DNA from: DASVDK01 sp036562265 [NCBI: Thermodesulfobacteriota bacterium]
GTDB lineage: Bacteria > DASVDK01
Assembly: GCA_036562265.1 (NCBI GenBank)
Contig: DATCKS010000231.1
Coordinates: forward strand, 1-10,244
DNA length: 10,244 nucleotides
Reading direction: 5' to 3'
Under the pieces are notes generated by a model. That model saw only the letters and a program-made list of their open reading frames with translations. It was not told the DNA's origin and ran no database searches. Below are positions 1-8,185 of the stretch, one piece after another. Each line of letters opens with the position of its first letter. The first letter of the stretch is position 1. The translations under genes and the position numbers were made by a program.

Positions 1-2
1 GC

Positions 3-1466
3 GAGGGGAAGTCGACCACGACCATCGGCCTCGGCGACGGCCTGCGGGCGATCGGTTGCCGGGCGGCCATCGCCCTGCGCGAGCCGTCGCTCGGGCCGGT
101 CTTCGGCGTGAAGGGTGGGGCCACCGGCGGCGGCCGGGCGATGGTCGAGCCGATGGACGAGATCAACCTCCACTTCACCGGCGACCTGCACGCGGTCACC
201 ACGGCGACCAACCTCCTCGCGGCGATGGTGGACAACGCGCTCCACCACGGCACGACGGCGCTCGACGCCAGGCGCGTGACCGTGCGGCGCGCGATGGACA
301 TGAACGAGCGGGTGCTCCGGCACATCGTCGTCGGCCTGGGCGGCCGGGGCAACGGCGTGCTGCGCGAGGCCGGCTTCGACATCACGGCGGCCTCGGAGGT
401 GATGGCCATCCTCTGCCTCGCGCAGAGCTACGCGGACCTGAAGGCGCGTCTCGCCCGGATCGTCGTCGGCGAGGACGCCCAGGGACGGTTCGTCACGGCC
501 GGCGACCTCAAGGCGGCCGGCGCCATGGCCGCCCTCCTGCGCGACGCCCTCAAGCCGAACCTGGTGCAGACCCGGGAGGGGACCCCCGCCTTCGTCCACG
601 GCGGCCCGTTCGGTAACATCGCCCACGGCTGCAACAGCGTCCTCGCCACGCGGCTCGCGCTCAAGCTCGCCGACTACGTCGTCACCGAGGCCGGCTTCGC
701 GAGCGACCTCGGCGCGGAGAAGTTCGTCGACATCAAGTGCCGCGTCGCGGGCCTGAGGCCCGCGGCGGCGGTCGTGGTTGCGACCGTGCGCGCCCTCAAG
801 ATGCACGGCGGCGTCACGCTGGCCGACCTGAAGACGACCAACGTGGCGGCGGTCGAGCGGGGGCTTGCCAACCTCGAGAAGCACGTGGAGAACGTCCGGG
901 CGTTCGGGCTCACCCCGGTCGTGGCGCTGAACGACTTCGTTACCGACGCCGACGTCGAGCGGGAGGCGGTGATGCGCGGCGTGGAGGCGATGGGGGCCGT
1001 GGCGGTCCGGTCGGAGGTCTGGGCGCGGGGCGGTGCCGGCGGCGAGGCGCTCGCCCGCGCCGTGGTGGAGGCGGCCCGGGACGGCGGGCGGCGCTTCGCG
1101 CCGCTCTACCCGGACGACCTGCCGCTGGCCGCCAAGATCGAGACCGTGGCGCGAACCATGTACGGCGCCGACGGGGTCACGATCGAGCCGGCGGCCGCGA
1201 AGAAGCTTGCCCGGTACGAGGAGGCCGGCTACGGCCGGCTGCCGGTCTGCATCGCCAAGACGCAGAACTCGCTGTCGGACGACCCCACGAAGCGGGGGCG
1301 GCCGACCGGCTTCCGCATCACCGTGCGGGACGTCCGGCTCTCCGCCGGCGCCGGCTTCGTGGTGGCGCTGGCGGGGGACATCCTCACGATGCCGGGCCTC
1401 CCCGAGCGACCGGCCGCCGAGCAGGTGGACCTCGACGAGACGGGCCGCATCACCGGTCTGTTCTAG
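3..1466 (+). CDS. fhs: Formate--tetrahydrofolate ligase (formyl-THF synthetase), 5' end outside window
   Basis: This cytoplasmic enzyme makes 10-formyl-tetrahydrofolate from formate, tetrahydrofolate and ATP, the entry of formate into the C1-folate pool. The frame is open from the left edge, and 487 residues are visible before TAG at 1464. The family is usually about 555 residues, so roughly 70 N-terminal residues lie upstream. The visible part begins inside the nucleotide-binding loop ([15 protein letters not shown] at about 1-43). It continues with family blocks [68 protein letters not shown] and the C-terminal [21 protein letters not shown]. All blocks are intact, so the gene looks functional. 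Its last 17 bases overlap the end of the convergent formate dehydrogenase operon, and no terminator hairpin is visible between them. The first ATG in the visible frame (132) is internal and not the true start. Confidence 0.97.
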   Translation, partial: EGKSTTTIGLGDGLRAIGCRAAIALREPSLGPVFGVKGGATGGGRAMVEPMDEINLHFTGDLHAVTTATNLLAAMVDNALHHGTTALDARRVTVRRAMDMNERVLRHIVVGLGGRGNGVLREAGFDITAASEVMAILCLAQSYADLKARLARIVVGEDAQGRFVTAGDLKAAGAMAALLRDALKPNLVQTREGTPAFVHGGPFGNIAHGCNSVLATRLALKLADYVVTEAGFASDLGAEKFVDIKCRVAGLRPAAAVVVATVRALKMHGGVTLADLKTTNVAAVERGLANLEKHVENVRAFGLTPVVALNDFVTDADVEREAVMRGVEAMGAVAVRSEVWARGGAGGEALARAVVEAARDGGRRFAPLYPDDLPLAAKIETVARTMYGADGVTIEPAAAKKLARYEEAGYGRLPVCIAKTQNSLSDDPTKRGRPTGFRITVRDVRLSAGAGFVVALAGDILTMPGLPERPAAEQVDLDETGRITGLF

Positions 1467-1815
1467 GCGACGTCCCCCCCGCGTCGTCCGACGGCGCGCC
1501 TCGGGCGAGCCAGGCGTCGAAGTCCGCCGACTCGGTGGCGAGGCGCCACTCGGTGAGGACGTCGCGGGCCATCGCCCGCCAGGCGCCTTCGCCGGTCGCC
1601 TCGGCCGTGCAGCGCTCGACGAGCCAGGCCTCGAGCGCCTCGGGGTCGGGGTCGGCGGCGACGACCTCCTCGAGCAGGGTCCGCTTGATGCGGAGCCCGA
1701 TCGCGTCGGGCGTCGTGTCGCGCTTGCGGCTGCGGCGGCGTCCCTCGGCCGCGTCGAGGGCGGCGAGGAGCCTTCGGCAGACGGCCGCCGGCCGAAGCCG
1801 CTCGGCGGCACTCAC
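1450..1815 (-). CDS. Unrecognised 121-residue protein, last gene of the formate dehydrogenase operon
   Basis: I do not recognise the family. The GTG start at 1815 overlaps the TGA of fdhE in a GTGA arrangement, which decides the start and implies translational coupling. The product is 121 residues, soluble and predominantly helical in appearance, with no signal peptide or membrane segment. It has a strongly basic stretch around residues 26-32 (GRRRSRKR) followed by [19 protein letters not shown]. An acidic and Trp-containing second half ([31 protein letters not shown]) follows, then a loose C-terminal tail. It has two isolated Cys (13 and 69) and no CxxC pair, so metal binding like that of FdhE is not indicated. 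Position suggests a cytoplasmic accessory role in formate dehydrogenase assembly or regulation; this is inference only. The gene is followed directly by the convergent end of fhs, which it overlaps by 17 bases. Confidence 0.75.
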   Translation of the reverse strand: MSAAERLRPAAVCRRLLAALDAAEGRRRSRKRDTTPDAIGLRIKRTLLEEVVAADPDPEALEAWLVERCTAEATGEGAWRAMARDVLTEWRLATESADFDAWLARGAPSDDAGGTSPRTDR

Positions 1816-2678
1816 GTCCGCGTCCCCGTCTCGTCCGCCCGCACGGAGAGCGGCGCCCACGCCGGCTTCGGCGGCCGCTCGAAGCCGCGCACGAGCGCCG
1901 CCACGTCCAGCTCCACGTTGGCCAGGTCCTCGACGACGACGGCGCGCGGGTCGAGCGGCGTGAGCGTCGGCAGCGCCTTGAGGAACCCGCGACACGACCG
2001 GCAGACGTCCACCTTCCTGCGGTCCATGGCCCCCTTGCGGTCGCCGGCCGGCTCGACGACCAGCGAGCCGAGGTGCTCGTGGTCGGTGGTCTCGCAGAAC
2101 GGGCAGGCGAGCCAGGCCGCCGTCCAGTCGCCCCCGCAGCGACCGCAGCGCGGGTGGCGTTCGTTCTCGATGCCGCGTAGCTCGGCGAGGACCGGCCAGG
2201 CGCCGCAGATGGGGCAGGCGCCGCGCGTCCACCCGGCCGGGGCCGGCCCGAGCCGACGTCCCGCCGCCGCGAGGAGCGGCAGCGCCGCCAGGTGCGCGAA
2301 CGCGGCCAGCGTCTCGGGGAGCACGGCGGCCGTCCGGGCCAGCCGCTCGATCGCGGCGTCGTCGAGGCGAGTCGCGGCCAGCACGAGCGCCGCGGGGTCG
2401 ATGCGGGCCGCCGCGGCCACGACGGCGCCGTCGGCGAGGCCGCCGGCCGCCGCCGCGAGCCTGGCCGTCCACTCGTGCAGCACGGCCGGGTCGAGGGCGA
2501 GGCGCGCCCGGGCGAGCGCCGGCGGGCCGGCCGCGGGCGGGCCCGGCTCGACGGCCGCGTCCCAGGCCCGATCGCCCGCCTCCCGGAGCGCGGCCTCGTA
2601 GAGGCCGAGCATGGGGGCGAGGGACGGGTCGCGCCGGCCGAGCGTCTCGAGGCGGGCGGCAAGCTCCCGGTCGGTCAC
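1812..2678 (-). CDS. fdhE: Formate dehydrogenase accessory protein FdhE
   Basis: FdhE is a cytoplasmic maturation factor needed for activity of respiratory, Tat-exported formate dehydrogenases; E. coli FdhE is a rubredoxin-like iron protein that interacts with the catalytic subunit. The product here is 288 residues, against 309 in E. coli. An Ala-rich helical N-terminal half is followed by the diagnostic cysteine region with four CxxC pairs: C155/C158 (CPICGAWP), C178/C181 (CGRCGGDW), C192/C195 (CPFCETTDHEHLG) and C226/C229 (CRSCRGFLK). The LDPRAVVVEDLANVELD segment near 242-258 is also typical. The frame is open further upstream to 2861, but I chose GTG at 2678 because it overlaps the stop of the preceding lipoprotein gene (GTGA). 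The peptide VTDRELAARLETLGRRDPSL also looks like a genuine FdhE N-terminus. No strong Shine-Dalgarno precedes it, consistent with coupled translation. Confidence 0.95.
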   Translation of the reverse strand: MTDRELAARLETLGRRDPSLAPMLGLYEAALREAGDRAWDAAVEPGPPAAGPPALARARLALDPAVLHEWTARLAAAAGGLADGAVVAAAARIDPAALVLAATRLDDAAIERLARTAAVLPETLAAFAHLAALPLLAAAGRRLGPAPAGWTRGACPICGAWPVLAELRGIENERHPRCGRCGGDWTAAWLACPFCETTDHEHLGSLVVEPAGDRKGAMDRRKVDVCRSCRGFLKALPTLTPLDPRAVVVEDLANVELDVAALVRGFERPPKPAWAPLSVRADETGTRT

Positions 2679-2926
2679 GGCGAGCCCGAGCGCGCCATGG
2701 TGGTCGACTCCCCTTGCTCGGCGCACTCGGCCGGCCCGCCGAGGCAGGGCGTGCCCTGATAGGGGCGGGAGCCCCCGTGCATCTGCACGACGGCGCCGGT
2801 GTTGCGAGGGTCGGCGCCGGCCCCGCCGCCGCGGCCCCGGCTCGCCTCGGGGCTGCTGCACCCCGTCGCGAGCGCGAGCAGGGCCAAGAGCAGGCCGACC
2901 CGGACCGCGGGACGCTCAGCCGCCAT
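2675..2926 (-). CDS. Small predicted lipoprotein inside the formate dehydrogenase operon
   Basis: The product is 83 residues. Its N-terminus reads as a lipoprotein signal: basic residues R5 and R9, a hydrophobic run VGLLLALLALATG, then C23 followed by SSPEAS. The mature part of about 60 residues is Gly/Ser-rich and polar. It carries two further Cys in PYQGTPCLGGPAEC and no recognisable domain. The ATG at 2926 lies inside the last codons of the NrfD gene (11-base overlap) and is preceded at 8 bases by AAGGG. The stop overlaps the fdhE start by 4 bases. The gene is therefore embedded in the operon on both sides, which supports it being real although short. The lipobox has Ala rather than Leu at -3, so cleavage is probable but not certain. 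The function is unknown. Since the dehydrogenase should face outside the membrane, a lipid-anchored partner in the same compartment is plausible. Confidence 0.72.
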   Translation of the reverse strand: MAAERPAVRVGLLLALLALATGCSSPEASRGRGGGAGADPRNTGAVVQMHGGSRPYQGTPCLGGPAECAEQGESTTMARSGSP

Positions 2927-3830
2927 AGGGAATCCCTTCCGAGGAGAGGACCATCACGACTCGCAGGAGGAAGCCGCCGATCAGGACCAGCACGGCGGCG
3001 GTCACCGACACGGGCCGGAAGCGCCGCGGTCTCGCGTGCAGGGCGAGCGGTACGAGGATGCCGGCCAGCACGACCCCGACGACGAGGAGCACCCCCCACC
3101 ACGACAGCCAGACGCGCGCCACGACGCCGAGGGAGAAGACGAGCGCGACGAGCGCGAGGAGTTCGAGGAGCATCATCCCCACGTCGAGCCGCTCGAGGCG
3201 GTGTACCGTCGCGTCCGGGACGGGCCGCATGGCGTGTCCCGCGAGGATCAGCGCGGCGGCGGCCGTCGAGGCGCCCGAGAGGAGGAAGAGCGCCCCCATG
3301 TACGACGTGTCGGCCCAGATCGGCCGGTTCGACACGGCGAGGAGCACGCCCGTATAGCCGGCGACCCAGAGTCCCAGGAGCCCGCTCAGGACGGCGAAGA
3401 GCGCGCCGGGGAAGCTGCGGAGCGCGTCGACGAGCCAGGGCCACCTGAGGTAGCCCTCGTCGACGAGGGCGCGCACGAAGCCGACGAACGTGAAGATCGT
3501 GAAGAGCCCCACGAGCCACGCGCCGAACGAGATCGGCGACCAGGACTTGAGCATCGGCCTCCAGGTCTGCGACTGGACGATCATGTGCCAGAAGCGCTCG
3601 GGCCGTCCGAGGTCGACGATGAGCAGGAGCGTGCTGATGACCATCGCCGGGAAGGCGATGTAGTACGCCACCCGGACGAGGGGGCGGTCGCCCGGGCGGC
3701 CGATCAGCTCGAGGATGGCCGCGATGAAGGCCGCGCCCCCGGCCAGCCCGCCGAGGAAGAAGTACCAGACGATGAGCCAGCCCCAGTGCGGCGGGGCGGT
3801 GAAGAACGTGCTGGGAATGGCCTCAGGCAC
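2916..3830 (-). CDS. nrfD: NrfD/PsrC-family membrane subunit of formate dehydrogenase
   Basis: This is an integral membrane subunit that anchors the alpha/beta dimer and should exchange electrons with the quinone pool. The product is 304 residues with about eight hydrophobic helices, near residues 17-42, 55-73, 99-121, 140-165, 176-200, 215-238, 243-266 and 275-295. NrfD-family signatures include the first helix with FLGGLAGGAAF and the loop motif DLGRPERFWHM at 73-83. Classical Fdh-N and Fdh-O instead use a diheme cytochrome b556 gamma subunit; here no such protein is present and this family takes its place. I chose GTG at 3830 because GAGGAGG stands just upstream and the start overlaps the beta-subunit stop by 8 bases. 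The longer in-frame ATG at 3890 would add 20 Arg/Ser-rich residues and a 68-base overlap. The 3' end overlaps the lipoprotein start by 11 bases. Confidence 0.93.
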   Translation of the reverse strand: MPEAIPSTFFTAPPHWGWLIVWYFFLGGLAGGAAFIAAILELIGRPGDRPLVRVAYYIAFPAMVISTLLLIVDLGRPERFWHMIVQSQTWRPMLKSWSPISFGAWLVGLFTIFTFVGFVRALVDEGYLRWPWLVDALRSFPGALFAVLSGLLGLWVAGYTGVLLAVSNRPIWADTSYMGALFLLSGASTAAAALILAGHAMRPVPDATVHRLERLDVGMMLLELLALVALVFSLGVVARVWLSWWGVLLVVGVVLAGILVPLALHARPRRFRPVSVTAAVLVLIGGFLLRVVMVLSSEGIPYGG

Positions 3831-4629
3831 GGGGAGCCTCCTCCGGCGTGCGCGCTTCCGGCTCGTCGCGGCCGAGCGTGAAGTAGCCAACGATGCCGGC
3901 CAGGAGGGCCGCGGCGGACGCGCCGATCGCGTTCGGCCCGAGGTTGCGCGACGGCAGTTGCGGGTTGGCCGGCAGGCCGTAGACCTCGGGGCGATCCACG
4001 AGGAGGAAGAAGGCGTTGAGCCCGCCGAGCATCCCGGGGTCCGCGCCGTAGAGGTACGCCCGCGACTCCCCTTCGGCGCGGAGCTTCCGTACCCGGTCCT
4101 GGGCCATCTGGCGGAGGTCGGCGATCGTCCCGAAGTTGATCGAGTCGGTCGGACAGGCCTTGGCGCAGGCCGGCTCGAGGCCGACCTTGAGCCGGTCGTA
4201 GCAGAGCGTGCACTTCTGCGCGGTGTTCGACACCGGGTTCATCCCGATCACGCCGAACGGGCAGGCCGGGATGCAGTCGCGGCAGCCGTTGCAGACGTCG
4301 GACTGGATGACGACCGTGTCGAACTCGGTCCGGATGATCGCGCCGGTCGGGCAGACCTCGAGACAGCCCGCCTGGACGCAGTGTTTGCAGACGTCCGAGT
4401 TCATGAGCCAGCGCGCCTGCGAGCGGTCCTCGTTGAACTGCTCGATGAACTGGACGTGCCGCCAGTGGATGCCGTCGAGCTGGCGGGTGTTGTCGTAGCT
4501 GTCGCCCGAGAGCGTGTTCTGGCCCCCGTTGGTCGCCGGGAGCTGGTTCCACTCCTTGCACGCGACCTCGCACGCCTTGCAGCCGATGCAAACCGTCGAG
4601 TCGGTGAAGAACCCCATCGGCTCGGCCAT
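3823..4629 (-). CDS. fdxH: Formate dehydrogenase iron-sulfur (beta) subunit
   Basis: This is the electron-transfer subunit, carrying electrons from the catalytic alpha subunit to the membrane subunit. The product is 268 residues. Four ferredoxin-type cysteine groups are visible: C14/17/20/24 (CIGCKACEVAC), C81/84/89/93 (CKHCVQAGCLEVC), C113/116/119/123 (CNGCRDCIPAC) and C140/143/155/159 (CTLC ... CAKAC). This is the set expected for four [4Fe-4S] clusters. A hydrophobic segment near residues 234-252 (AIGASAAALLAGIVGYF) forms a single C-terminal membrane anchor, as in the E. coli FdnH/FdoH type. The protein has no signal of its own, and such subunits are exported together with the Tat-bearing alpha subunit. 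The ATG at 4629 is preceded by AAGGAGG at 9 bases. The 118-base gap to the alpha gene is the only real intergenic gap inside the operon. Confidence 0.96.
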   Translation of the reverse strand: MAEPMGFFTDSTVCIGCKACEVACKEWNQLPATNGGQNTLSGDSYDNTRQLDGIHWRHVQFIEQFNEDRSQARWLMNSDVCKHCVQAGCLEVCPTGAIIRTEFDTVVIQSDVCNGCRDCIPACPFGVIGMNPVSNTAQKCTLCYDRLKVGLEPACAKACPTDSINFGTIADLRQMAQDRVRKLRAEGESRAYLYGADPGMLGGLNAFFLLVDRPEVYGLPANPQLPSRNLGPNAIGASAAALLAGIVGYFTLGRDEPEARTPEEAPRA

Positions 4630-4747
4630 CAGAAGCCGCCTCCTTCGCCGGCGGTGCGCGCGCCGGCGTTCGCTCCGGCCGGGACGAGCCCGGCCTTCGT
4701 GCCTCCGGAGTTTCGCGTGGGACCCCGCGACCGGCGGCGCGCCGTGT
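4630..4747 (-). other. Intercistronic region between alpha and beta genes with two GC hairpins
   Basis: No gene is seen here. On the transcribed strand two strong inverted repeats occur. GGCCGGG-CTCGT-CCCGGCC (4695-4677) is a perfect 7-bp stem with a 5-base loop. GCCGGC-9 bases-GCCGGC (4667-4647) is a 6-bp stem just upstream of the beta-subunit Shine-Dalgarno. An 8-base palindrome CTCCGGAG lies at 4703-4710. There is no U-run, so these are not classical terminators. They could act in RNA processing or stability and set the alpha:beta expression ratio; that is inference. Confidence 0.5.
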
Positions 4748-7700
4748 TCATCCCGTCCTCACCCCGTCACGCTCGACGTTGCAGACGAAGGCCTTCCCCT
4801 CGTGGATCGACACGTTCGGGTCACCGACGAGGGCCGTGAGCTCGTTGGTGACGTCGCCGGTGACGACCCCCTGGAAGCCCCAGTGCCAGGGCATGCCGAC
4901 CTGGTGGACCCGCTTGCCGTCGATCGTGAAGGGCCGCATGCGGCGCGTCACCAGCGCCTTCGCGCGGACCGAGGCGCGTGGGGACGTGATGCGCACCCAG
5001 TCGAGGTTGGCGATGCCCTTCTCGGCCGCGAGTTCGGGGCTCATCTCGATGAAGAGCTCCGGCTGCAGCTCGGCGAGCCACGGGTTCCACCGGCTCATGG
5101 CCCCTGAGAGGTGGTGCTCCGTGAGGCGGTAGGTCGTGATGACGATGGGGAAGTTCGGGTCGCCGACCTTCGCGATCTCGTTGTTGTCGGCGATCGCCCA
5201 GCGCTTGTAGACCGGGCTCGTCTGTTGCTTGTAGAGCGGGTTCTGCACCGGCGACTCGGCCGGCTCGTAGTGGGCCGGCAGCGGCCCGTCCACGAGCCCC
5301 GTCGGGGCGAAGATCCACCCCTTCCCGTCGGCCTTCATGATGAAGGGGTCCGTGCCCGAGTGGGCGTCGAGGCCGATGGCGCCGGGCTTGGCCTTCGCGT
5401 CGGGGGGCTTGGTGGTCTGGAAGTCCGGCACGTCGTAGCCGGTCCACCTCTGCCCGTCCCACCAGATGTACTTCTTGCGCTCGCTCCACGGCTGCCCATC
5501 GGGTCGCGCCGAGGCGCGGTTGTACATGACGCGCCGGTTGGCCGGCCAGGCGAACCCCCACTCGAGGTCGGGCCGTTCGGGCGTCCCCGGCGGCAGCGAC
5601 TTGCGGCTCGCCGCCCGGTTCTGGCCCGGCGCCGGGAAGACGCCGCAGTAGATCCACGACGCGCAGGTGGTCGAGCCGTCGTCCTTCAGGTCGCCGAAGC
5701 TCTTGAGGTGGTTGCCGGTCGCCGTCTCGTAGCCGTTGATCTCCTTGAGGATCTTGTGGCCGTCCGGCTCGCCCTCGAGGTGTTCGCCCTGCGTGGCGGC
5801 GTCCATGTCGTAGTCCCACACGAGCGCCTTGAAGCCCTCGTCGCGCGGCGCGGTGCTCGAGGCGTACATCGCCTTCAGCCGCTTGCCGAGCTGGTACGTG
5901 AACCACGCGTCGGACCGGCAGTCACCGGGCGGGTCGGCGGCCTTCTCGTGCCACTGGATGAGGCGCTGGGTGTTGGTGAAGCTGCCCTCCGTCTCGGCGA
6001 CCTGAGCCGAGGGGAAGAAGAACACCTCCGTCTTGATGTCCTCCGGCTTGACCTCTCCCTGCCGGACCTCGGGCGAGCGGTACCAGAACGCGGCCGTCTC
6101 GGTCTCGAAGTTGTCCTTCACGACGAGCCACTCGAGCTTGCCGAGGGCCCGGCGCTCGAGACGGGCGTTGAGCGACGTGGCGGGGTTCTGTCCGATCATG
6201 AACGCGCCGCGGACCTTGCCCTGGTCCATGAGGATGAACATGGGGAAGTGCGAGTGGTCGCCGCTGATCCGCGGGTGCCAGCCGTAGGCGAAGTCGTTCT
6301 TCGGCGTGGCCGCCTCGCCGTACATCGACTTGAGGTAGCTCACCATGAACTTCGGCTGGTTCGCCCAGTAGCTCGTGGGGAGCGTCTCGGTGAGGAGGTA
6401 GTCCTTGAGCGTGTCGTGCTTCTTGAGGACCGTCGGGTGCGACATGTAGCCGTGGATGCTGTGGTACAGCGTCGGCACGTCGGTCGAGCCCTGGATGGTC
6501 GCGTGCCCGCGCAGCGCCATCACGCCGCCGCCCGGCCGGCCCATGTTGCCGAGCAGGAGCTGCAGCAGCGCCGCGCAACTGATCGTCTGCGGGCCGTTCG
6601 TGTGCTGCGTCCAGGCGACCGCGTAGCAGAAGGAGGACGTGCGGTCGGGCCCGGAGTTGTCGAGGAGCGTCTCGGCCACCTTGACGAACGTCTCCCTGGG
6701 GCAACCGGTCACGCGCTCGACCATCTCGGGCGTGTAGCGGGCGAAGTGTCGCTTCAGGATCTGGAAGGCGGTGTGCGGGTCGCGGAGCGTCGGGTCGGTT
6801 CGCGGTTCCGGCTTCCTGAGGGAGCGCACGAGCGCGTCGTACGGCGGCCCGTCCGGAACCTGCGCGGCCTGTCCGGCCTGCTGGGCGCCGGACTGCACCG
6901 GCTGCTCGCCGCTCTTCGCGGTCGCCGCGGCGCGGCCGGCGGCGCCGCCGCCCTCGGCGGCGGGCCCGGCCTGGCCCGACTGGCCGGTCTGGGTCGGCGG
7001 GCCGCCGGTCGGCGTCGCCTGGGCCGTATCCGGCGCGTCGGCGGGCTGTCCCGCCTGACCGGACGGGACCGGCTGCTCGCCCGACTGCGCGGTGGCGGCG
7101 ACGCGGCCCTGATCGCCGATCTGTGTTTGCGCGTACTGCCAGCTCTCGTTGTTGTACTGGCCGATGAAACCGTTGATCGGGTCGCCCGCGTACGGCGCAA
7201 GGCCCGAGAAGACGCCGTTCAGGTCCTCGGTGTCCTTGAAGGCGTCGCTGATGATCGTCGCCGCGTTGGTGTAGTTGACGACGAACTCGCGGAAGAACGG
7301 CTCCTCGTTCCACCGCCTCGAGTTGATGACGTAGTTGATCAGGCCGCCGAGGAAGGCGACGTCCGAGCCGGAACGGATCGGCGCGTAGATGTCGCAGAGC
7401 GCGCTCGTCCGCGTGAAGCGGGGATCGACGTGGATGAGCGTCGCCCCCTTTCGCTTCGCCTCCATGACCCAGCGGAACGCCACCGGGTGGCACTCCGCCA
7501 TGTTCGACCCTTCGAAGACGATGCAGTCCGAGGCCGCGAGGCTCCCCGGGTACATCGTCGCCGCGCCGCGACCGAGCCGTACCCCCAGACCGGGGACGCT
7601 GGAGCTGTGTCAGATACGGGCCTGGTTCTCGATGGCGACGATGCCGAGCCCCCGGAGGAGCTTCTGGTGGATGTGGTTCCACTCGTTGTCGATCGTCGCG

Positions 7701-8185
7701 CCGCCGAGGGAGAAGATCGAGAGCGTGTGCATGAGCGGGCGGCCGTCGGCCGTCTTCTCCTGGAACGTCTCGTCACGGGTCTTCTTGACCAGCTCGGCCA
7801 CGCGGTCCATGGCCTGCTCGAGCGGCCAGACCTCCCAGGCGGTCGCCCCCGGCGCGCGGTGCAGCACCTGGGTCGCGCGGTTCGGGTTCACGTGGAGCTG
7901 GAAGGTCGCCGCGCCCTTGGGGCAGAGCGTGCCGCGGTTGACCGGGCTGTCGGGGTTCCCCTCGATGTTGACGATCTGGCCGTCCTTCACGTGGACGAGG
8001 GTGCCGCAGCCGACGGCGCAGTAGGGGCAGACGCTCGGGTAGACCTTCGCGTCCTTGATGCGCAGCTCCTGCGCGCGCGCCACGACGGGCGCGAGATCCG
8101 CGCCGAGGCCTGCCAGCCCACCAAGCGCCGTGCCGGCGGCCGTGCCGACGGAGAATCTGAGAAAGCCGCGACGGGACAGTTCCAT
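4748..8185 (-). CDS. fdnG: Formate dehydrogenase catalytic (alpha) subunit, molybdopterin selenoprotein
   Basis: The enzyme oxidises formate to CO2 at a molybdenum bis-MGD centre and passes the electrons to the beta subunit. It reads as 1145 residues when the in-frame TGA at 7612-7610 is translated as selenocysteine 192. The context ENQARI-Sec-HSSSVPGL and the following LGRGAAT match the active site of the Fdh-N/Fdh-O family. The N-terminus has a twin-arginine signal (SRRGFLRF at 4-11, hydrophobic stretch, then ARAQ near 36-39), so the protein is exported folded. One [4Fe-4S] cluster is bound by C53, C56, C60 and C88 (CPYCAVGC ... LCPK). The C-terminal MGD-binding domain covers about the last 160 residues (TYRLTEHHLSG ... 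VCNVERDGV). E. coli FdnG has 1015 residues; much of the extra length is a Gln/Gly/Pro-rich insertion near residues 360-446. ATG 8185 is preceded by GGAG at 8 bases. Gene callers will split this gene at the TGA. Confidence 0.96.
6848..7108 (-). repeat. Low-complexity insertion with an imperfect 171-base duplication inside the alpha subunit gene
   Basis: The segment encodes about 87 residues (about 360-446 of the protein) made almost wholly of Gly, Gln, Ala, Pro, Ser and Thr. The block GRVAATAQSGEQPV recurs 57 residues later as GRAAATAKSGEQPV. On the DNA, accggctgctcgcc occurs at 6897 and again at 7068, exactly 171 bases apart. Shorter echoes of SGQAGQ, SGQAGP and QQAGQA lie between and after the copies. 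The frame is kept throughout. It sits just before RKPEPRTDPTLRDPH, at a place where the E. coli homologues have only a short loop. Confidence 0.8.
7571..7612 (-). promoter_or_regulatory. Selenocysteine UGA codon with bacterial SECIS hairpin
   Basis: The TGA at 7612-7610 is followed within the coding sequence by a stem CCCC (7595-7592), a loop GGTCT (7591-7587) and the complement GGGG (7586-7583). The stem is extended by G-U pairs and by AGC (7600-7598) pairing with GCT (7577-7575) across a small internal bulge. A GGUCU apical loop on a short stem about 15-25 bases after the UGA is the known determinant for SelB binding in E. coli fdhF/fdnG. The host must therefore encode SelA, SelB, SelC and SelD elsewhere; none is in this window. 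Confidence 0.85.

Noticed and set aside
1816-3519. Upstream part of the long - strand frame that ends at 1450, which could suggest a protein of nearly 690 residues.
   Set aside because: The part upstream of GTG 1815 is an Arg/Pro/Ala-rich shadow of fdhE, the lipoprotein and nrfD; only the last 121 residues look like a gene.
3831-3890. ATG at 3890 as start of the NrfD subunit.
   Set aside because: It would overlap the beta gene by 68 bases and add an Arg/Ser-rich tail; GTG 3830 has a strong Shine-Dalgarno and a normal short overlap.
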